Shown: positions 5,220 through 8,634 of the stretch, piece by piece | Layout: each line of letters starts with the position of its first letter | Numbering within the stretch: position 1 is the stretch's first letter | Assembly (NCBI GenBank): GCA_905235355.1 | Contig: CAJOLM010000046.1 | Coordinates: 1 to 8,634 of the forward strand | Direction: 5' to 3' | DNA: 8,634 nt | Source of the DNA: an uncultured Elusimicrobiales bacterium | GTDB taxonomy: Bacteria; Elusimicrobiota; Elusimicrobia; Elusimicrobiales; Elusimicrobiaceae | Made by a program: the position numbers and the translations under genes | Notes under the pieces: model-generated | The model's input: only the letters and a program-made list of their open reading frames with translations | Told to the model about the DNA's origin: nothing | The model's database searches: none

Positions 5220-5789
5220 TTATTGCGCAGCTAATTTAGACGCAATGTCCTGGCTCAAGTTCGCTAGTAGCTGGCTAAAGCCCTTCGCTAAGTCATCATA
5301 CGTTTTGCCAATTTGCAAAGAGCCTTCAAATTTTTCGCGGGTTTGTATCTTTCCGTTGCGGTCTTGAATAGTGTACCAAGCAGACACCCCTACTTGTTCG
5401 CCCAGTACCGCATTCATTTGAATAATCTCCACCACAACCACTGTTTCAAATGAACTTTCTTTTACTCGGTTTTCCTGAACTTGCGCACCCGGAAGAAGCT
5501 TGCTTAAATCCTCTATCAATACGCGCGTGGCCAGCACATCCGGCGCTTCCACCCACCGGTTATACTCTGATATATTCACTTGGGCAGAGTCTTTTGTTTG
5601 CGTAACTATTTGGGGCCGCGCGATATACTTTGGGAATTGAAGGCGCGTCACGCCCACCGAACCCTTATAGCTCGTAGACACCACTTGGTTAGAAACCGGC
5701 ATGAGTGTATAAAATTTGGCATTTTTGCTCGTACCAAACAGACAGGCATTTAACAATAAACACGGAATAATGATTTTGATAAGTTTCAT
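5220..5789 (-). CDS. pqiC: PqiC-like ABC-type transport auxiliary lipoprotein
   Basis: A 189-residue lipoprotein of the PqiC/YmbA (DUF330, ABC_trans_aux) type, expected in the outer membrane, where it receives or hands on lipids at the end of an MCE bridge. The N-terminus has a type II signal: MKLIKIIIPCLL with lipobox LNAC, lipidated at C16. The next residue is L17, so no Asp inner-membrane retention signal by the E. coli rule. The mature part follows the family pattern: a KFYTLMPVS start, VGVTRLQFPKYIARPQIVTQ, then EYNRWVEAPD and a helix with DLSKLLPGAQV, and a final helix LANLSQDIASKL. It is the last gene of the operon: its ATG is one base past the mlaD stop, with a strong AAAGGAG ribosome-binding site (5796-5802). 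The symbol is by family likeness only. Confidence 0.87.
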   Translation of the reverse strand: MKLIKIIIPCLLLNACLFGTSKNAKFYTLMPVSNQVVSTSYKGSVGVTRLQFPKYIARPQIVTQTKDSAQVNISEYNRWVEAPDVLATRVLIEDLSKLLPGAQVQENRVKESSFETVVVVEIIQMNAVLGEQVGVSAWYTIQDRNGKIQTREKFEGSLQIGKTYDDLAKGFSQLLANLSQDIASKLAAQ

Positions 5790-5790
5790 A

Positions 5791-6591
5791 TTATTCTCCT
5801 TTTTTTCCTTTAATGATTGATTCCGGATGCTGCTCTAAATAATCTGCTAAATTTTGGAAAGACCGGGCCGCGTCGGATATATCACGCAAGGCACCGTTAG
5901 CATTAGACAGAGTTTCCTCGCTGTTGTCTGCCACGCGGGTTAAGGTCTTATCTAAACTTTTGGCACTGTCTGTCAAAGCCGGCAGCAAAACGGGCAGCTC
6001 CGTACCCAGCACTTCTGCTACCTTGTTAATTTTCTCAAGTGTTTCTTGAATATTAAGTCTATTCAGCCCGCGGGTAAATTCTTCCTTTTGGGATAACACT
6101 GTCGGAATCTGCGGGATATCCTCTGTCTTAGGGCTTTCAAACATGACGACTGGTGTTTGCGGCAACATAACTAAATCAATCCTTAGTTGCCCGGTTAAAT
6201 AACTTTGGGATGCCAGACGTGCCCGCAGACCTTCTTTAATCATTAAGTCCAAAAAATTAAAATTCTCTTTTTTCCACAATTTTTCCCAAAGGGAACCCTC
6301 GCTGATAACATCTGTTTCTTTCATGCGGGCATAGACCGCCACATGAAAGTTCAAATCATCCTTATTGGTCACTAGTGCAATGCGTTGCACTTTGCCGACT
6401 TCCACCCCCTGAAATATAACAGGAGATCCCTCCGACAAGCCCTGTAATGATTCGCTAAAATACATCACGACCAAATCTTTTTTATCGGCATGTATTTTAT
6501 GAAAAACAGCCTGTCCAATAAGTGCTAAAAATAAAACACAACCGATAACTAAAAAAAGTCCGATTGCTTTTTTATTTGGTTCTTTTTTCAT
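5791..6591 (-). CDS. mlaD: MCE-family lipid-binding protein (MlaD/PqiB-like, single MCE domain)
   Basis: A 266-residue inner-membrane-anchored periplasmic protein that should form a hexameric ring or tube carrying lipid between the MlaFE transporter and the outer membrane. There is a short basic N-terminus, one membrane helix (about 9-29), one MCE domain (about 38-145) with VVMYFSESLQGLSEGSPVIF and GVEVGKVQRI, then a long helical tail (165-255) ending DYLEQHPESIIKGKKGE, a close match to the usual MCE C-terminus. The segment GLRARLASQSYLTGQLRIDL (121-140) resembles PqiB/YebT MCE domains more than E. coli MlaD. The domain also has a longer internal insert (EGSLWEKLWKKENFNF, 98-113). With one MCE domain it fits MlaD in architecture. 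The start overlaps the end of mlaF by 20 bases and has an AGGAG ribosome-binding site (6598-6602), pointing to translational coupling. Confidence 0.93.
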   Translation of the reverse strand: MKKEPNKKAIGLFLVIGCVLFLALIGQAVFHKIHADKKDLVVMYFSESLQGLSEGSPVIFQGVEVGKVQRIALVTNKDDLNFHVAVYARMKETDVISEGSLWEKLWKKENFNFLDLMIKEGLRARLASQSYLTGQLRIDLVMLPQTPVVMFESPKTEDIPQIPTVLSQKEEFTRGLNRLNIQETLEKINKVAEVLGTELPVLLPALTDSAKSLDKTLTRVADNSEETLSNANGALRDISDAARSFQNLADYLEQHPESIIKGKKGE

Positions 6592-7342
6592 GATTTTCTC
6601 CTCTTGTTAAAAACTGATACACTTGCTCGTTGGGCGGGTTTTTGAGTAGTTCGTTTGGATTTCCTTTTGCTGAAATAGTGCTGATTGTTTTATCCAAAAA
6701 AATACTATTTTTTCCTACCGCAAAAATAGAAGGTAGTTCATGGGTCACTATGATAATAGTCGTACCCAATGTCTTGTTAATTTGTAATATCAAATCGTCT
6801 AAATTTTTGGAGCTGACCGGGTCCAACCCTGCCGACGGCTCATCAAAATAAACTATTTCCGGGTCCAACGCCAAGGCACGCGCCAACCCGGCGCGTTTGC
6901 GCATACCGCCGCTGATTTCAGACGGATAATATTCCCCATATCCCGCCAGGCCCACCAGGGCTAGTTTAAAGGCTACAATTTCGCGGATTTTGTCCGGCGA
7001 ATAAGCGGTATATTCTTGCAAAGGCAGCGCCACGTTTTCAGCCAGCGTCATAGAGCTAAACAACGCACCGCCCTGATACAAAATACCGCTATGCTTCATA
7101 ATTTCCAGCTGTTCGGCAGGGCCTGCGTTTACAAAATCGGTATTGCGTATCCAAACTTTACCTGCTTGCGCCGGGATAAGACCCGTCAACGTGCGCAGCA
7201 ACGTACTTTTTCCGCAGCCGGAGCCGCCCATAATGATAAAAATATCTCCTTGCACGATTTCAAACGACAAATCCCGCATGATAACTTTATCATCATAGCC
7301 GATAGTTAAGTGCTCTGCGCGAATAATTGGCCGCTGTGTCAT
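6572..7342 (-). CDS. mlaF: Lipid ABC transporter ATP-binding subunit MlaF
   Basis: The cytoplasmic ATPase of the MCE transporter, pairing with the MlaE-like permease. The 256 residues carry all the nucleotide-binding elements: Walker A GGSGCGKST (39-47), Q-loop Q90 in YQGGALFSSMTLAENVALPL, ABC signature SGGMRKR (144-150), Walker B EIVYFDEP (162-169) with catalytic E168, D-loop SAGLDP (170-175) and H-loop H201. The GGALFSSMT segment and the SGGMRKRAGLARAL form are typical of MlaF/Ttg2A rather than generic importers. The ATG directly follows the mlaE stop (TAAATG), with only a weak GGGA upstream, so it is probably translated by coupling. Confidence 0.95.
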   Translation of the reverse strand: MTQRPIIRAEHLTIGYDDKVIMRDLSFEIVQGDIFIIMGGSGCGKSTLLRTLTGLIPAQAGKVWIRNTDFVNAGPAEQLEIMKHSGILYQGGALFSSMTLAENVALPLQEYTAYSPDKIREIVAFKLALVGLAGYGEYYPSEISGGMRKRAGLARALALDPEIVYFDEPSAGLDPVSSKNLDDLILQINKTLGTTIIIVTHELPSIFAVGKNSIFLDKTISTISAKGNPNELLKNPPNEQVYQFLTRGENHEKRTK

Positions 7343-8440
7343 TTATATTCCCATCCCCTGCAGGATTACGGTGAGGATACCTGTTGTCACAATAATCCAC
7401 ACAATAGAGTACACCACGGCATTGGTGGTGGCAGAACCGACGCTGTCAGCATTGCGCCCGCAGTTTAGACCAAAGTAACATCCGCATAAGGCCACAATAA
7501 ATCCAAACACAGCCCCGTGGAAAATACCCGCCCAAAAACTCGTCATACGAAAAGCATTAATAGTGTATCTCATATATTCCCCTAGCGGGATTTCCCAGAA
7601 CACCACACACACAAAACATCCGCCCAAAATGCCCATTATATCTGATATCAGCACCAAGATAGGCATGGAAAGCAGCAAAGCGTTCATGCGGGGCAATACC
7701 AAAAAATCTGTGCGGGAAAGGCCCATGGTTTGTAAAGCGTCCAGCTCTTCATTTACTTGCATGGTGCCAATGGTAGCTGCGTAGGACGCACCCGTCCGGC
7801 CCGCCATGATAATACCGGTCATAATGGCACCCATGATACGCGTCATGGCAATAGTCACCAGACTGGCCACATAAATTTGCGCACCAAAGAGCCGCAGCTG
7901 CATAGCACCCACAAAGGCCAAAATCAGCCCCACCATAAAACTAATCAGCGACACGATAAAAATAGATTTGTAACCACAATCGCCTAAAATCATCCAAAAA
8001 TCTTTGCTGCGGTAAACGGCTCTGCCGGTGATTTGCCTTCCCCAAGAGCACAAACAGTCATGTATAAAAGCACAACCTTTTTTCACACTGCCCCAGCAGC
8101 TAACACCCCACTCGCCCAAGCATTCCAAAAAAGGATTTTCAGGTGCGGATGCGTCTGCCGTTTTGAAGGGTGCCTGAAAAGCCAAGCGCAAAAGACGCTC
8201 CATGCCCTCGGGCAACTCGGAATATGTAATGTTTTTCGGGGAAACAAATTGCAATGCGTTAAAGAGAGACACTACAAAATCTGTATTCCAGGACTTAATA
8301 TCCCGCCCCAGCAGCTGTACTTTTTTATTGTGCAGTTGGGCGGCAGGAATTTTAATAGATGTATTTTTGTCTAAAATGCCGTCTAAAATACAGATGATTT
8401 CGTTGTCTTTTGTTTGGATTTCAATCATACGAATTTTCAC
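7343..8440 (-). CDS. mlaE: MlaE-family lipid ABC permease with N-terminal STAS-like domain
   Basis: The membrane subunit of the MCE lipid transporter. The 365 residues divide into an N-terminal soluble part (1-95) that reads like a STAS domain (E. coli has this as the separate protein MlaB), a linker, and an MlaE permease with about five or six membrane segments (158-178, 190-212, 245-285, 305-322, 342-362). The family signature is clear at 214-239: GRTGASYAATIGTMQ then NEELDALQTMG. The gene is Cys-rich for the family, with 12 cysteines, five of them in the linker (107, 115, 123, 129, 131). The start is uncertain: GTG at 8440 or ATG at 8428, both without a clear ribosome-binding site; the STAS part needs neither extra residue. 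It leads the four-gene operon. Fused STAS-MlaE proteins are common, so the fusion is not new. Confidence 0.93.
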   Translation of the reverse strand: MKIRMIEIQTKDNEIICILDGILDKNTSIKIPAAQLHNKKVQLLGRDIKSWNTDFVVSLFNALQFVSPKNITYSELPEGMERLLRLAFQAPFKTADASAPENPFLECLGEWGVSCWGSVKKGCAFIHDCLCSWGRQITGRAVYRSKDFWMILGDCGYKSIFIVSLISFMVGLILAFVGAMQLRLFGAQIYVASLVTIAMTRIMGAIMTGIIMAGRTGASYAATIGTMQVNEELDALQTMGLSRTDFLVLPRMNALLLSMPILVLISDIMGILGGCFVCVVFWEIPLGEYMRYTINAFRMTSFWAGIFHGAVFGFIVALCGCYFGLNCGRNADSVGSATTNAVVYSIVWIIVTTGILTVILQGMGI

Positions 8441-8461
8441 ATCAAAATTGTTCTTAAGATT

Positions 8462-8470
8462 ATCCTAGCA
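8462..8470 (-). promoter_or_regulatory. Possible promoter of the MCE operon
   Basis: On the minus strand TGCTAGGAT (8470 to 8462) is an extended -10 form, and GATAAT (8464 to 8459) overlaps it as an alternative -10. The start would be near 8452-8455, giving a leader of about 12-15 bases to the GTG or about 24-27 to the ATG. No convincing -35 is visible. The region 8471-8560 holds nothing further that I can name. Confidence 0.35.
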
Positions 8471-8560
8471 TTTTATTAAAGCAAAAAGCGCAAAAAATAT
8501 GCATTATTATGTGCGCGGTTTATGTGTGCCGTTACTTCTCCAACGGAAAAAAGAAAACGC

Positions 8561-8593
8561 TTGACAAATCAAAAAAAAAAAACAAAATATAGT
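8561..8593 (+). promoter_or_regulatory. Promoter-like region with A12 tract in spacer
   Basis: A perfect TTGACA (8561-8566) and a good TATAGT (8588-8593) are separated by 21 bases, four more than the optimum. Twelve of those bases are an uninterrupted A-run (8571-8582), followed by C and four more A. It should serve the plus-strand gene just past the window edge. Whether it is active at this spacing cannot be told from sequence. Confidence 0.5.
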
Positions 8594-8608
8594 GTACCTT
8601 TCGTACAC
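8592..8608 (+). promoter_or_regulatory. Operator-like palindrome at predicted transcription start
   Basis: GTGTAC (8592-8597) and GTACAC (8603-8608) form a perfect 6-bp inverted repeat around CTTTC. It overlaps the last bases of the TATAGT box and the expected start near 8600. A repressor site or a short 5' hairpin in the transcript would both fit. Confidence 0.4.
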
Positions 8609-8629
8609 AACTTTTGTATGCAAACAAAC

Positions 8630-8634
8630 AGGAG
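8630..8634 (+). promoter_or_regulatory. Ribosome-binding site of a gene starting beyond the window
   Basis: The window ends in AGGAG, preceded by an A-rich leader (GCAAACAAACAGGAG). With the promoter-like region just upstream this strongly suggests a plus-strand start codon within about 5-10 bases past the end. Confidence 0.6.

Noticed and set aside
8033..8374. 113-codon open frame on plus, opposite mlaE
   Set aside because: Antisense shadow of the STAS-like and linker region, with no start signal.
8529..8546. CCGTT/AACGG inverted repeat as a terminator
   Set aside because: Only five pairs with an 8-base loop and no T-run on either strand.
8499..8564. 21-codon open frame on plus ahead of the right-end promoter
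   Set aside because: No ribosome-binding site, composition like spacer DNA, and it runs into the -35 box.
1..8634. CRISPR array, prophage, transposase or defence cluster
   Set aside because: No spaced direct repeats and no gene of these classes; all long genes are housekeeping, transport or small lineage-specific proteins.

Overview
The window reads as ordinary chromosome of a diderm (outer-membrane-bearing) bacterium. It carries a retrograde-lipid/MCE transport operon with a PqiC-type outer-membrane lipoprotein, an alpha-type glutamine synthetase and a very short TilS. GC content is intermediate, promoters have strong -10 elements, and several genes are small lineage-specific exported proteins. 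Gut-associated Elusimicrobiota would fit this style, but that is a guess from general resemblance; no marker here fixes the phylum. There is no prophage, transposase, CRISPR array or defence island.

Left part (1-3096): a dispersed palindromic element and a bidirectional terminator precede a stand-alone CheY-like receiver protein (minus). It is divergent from tilS (plus), and the two appear to share an overlapping promoter core. tilS converges on glnA (minus), which lies downstream of a hot-dog acyl-CoA thioesterase (minus) and is probably cotranscribed with it.

Middle (3097-5200): a divergent promoter region serves the thioesterase and an unrecognised 323-residue membrane-anchored protein. 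That protein has a basic Lys/Ala/Pro-rich cytoplasmic tail and a 29-residue internal repeat. A tRNA-Gly(GCC) with its own promoter and terminator follows, then a gene-free stretch with an imperfect hairpin, then a secreted ankyrin-like protein. The convergent boundary at 5083-5199 holds two terminators flanking a 26-bp perfect inverted repeat. One arm of that repeat recurs exactly at 73-98.

Right part (5220-8440, minus): a compact four-gene operon in the order mlaE-like permease (N-terminal STAS-like domain), mlaF ATPase, mlaD/PqiB-like MCE protein and pqiC-like lipoprotein. Together these would form a lipid transporter spanning from inner membrane to outer membrane. The last 75 bases hold a promoter-like region with an A12 tract in an over-long spacer, a palindrome at the expected transcription start, and a Shine-Dalgarno sequence for a plus-strand gene that begins just beyond the window.

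The most notable signals are regulatory and structural rather than a new gene system: (i) the palindrome docked on terminator T-tracts at two loci; (ii) a run of extended -10 promoters so close to their start codons that several messages should be leaderless or nearly so; (iii) the unknown 323-residue tail-anchor-repeat protein; and (iv) the poly-A promoter spacer at the right end.
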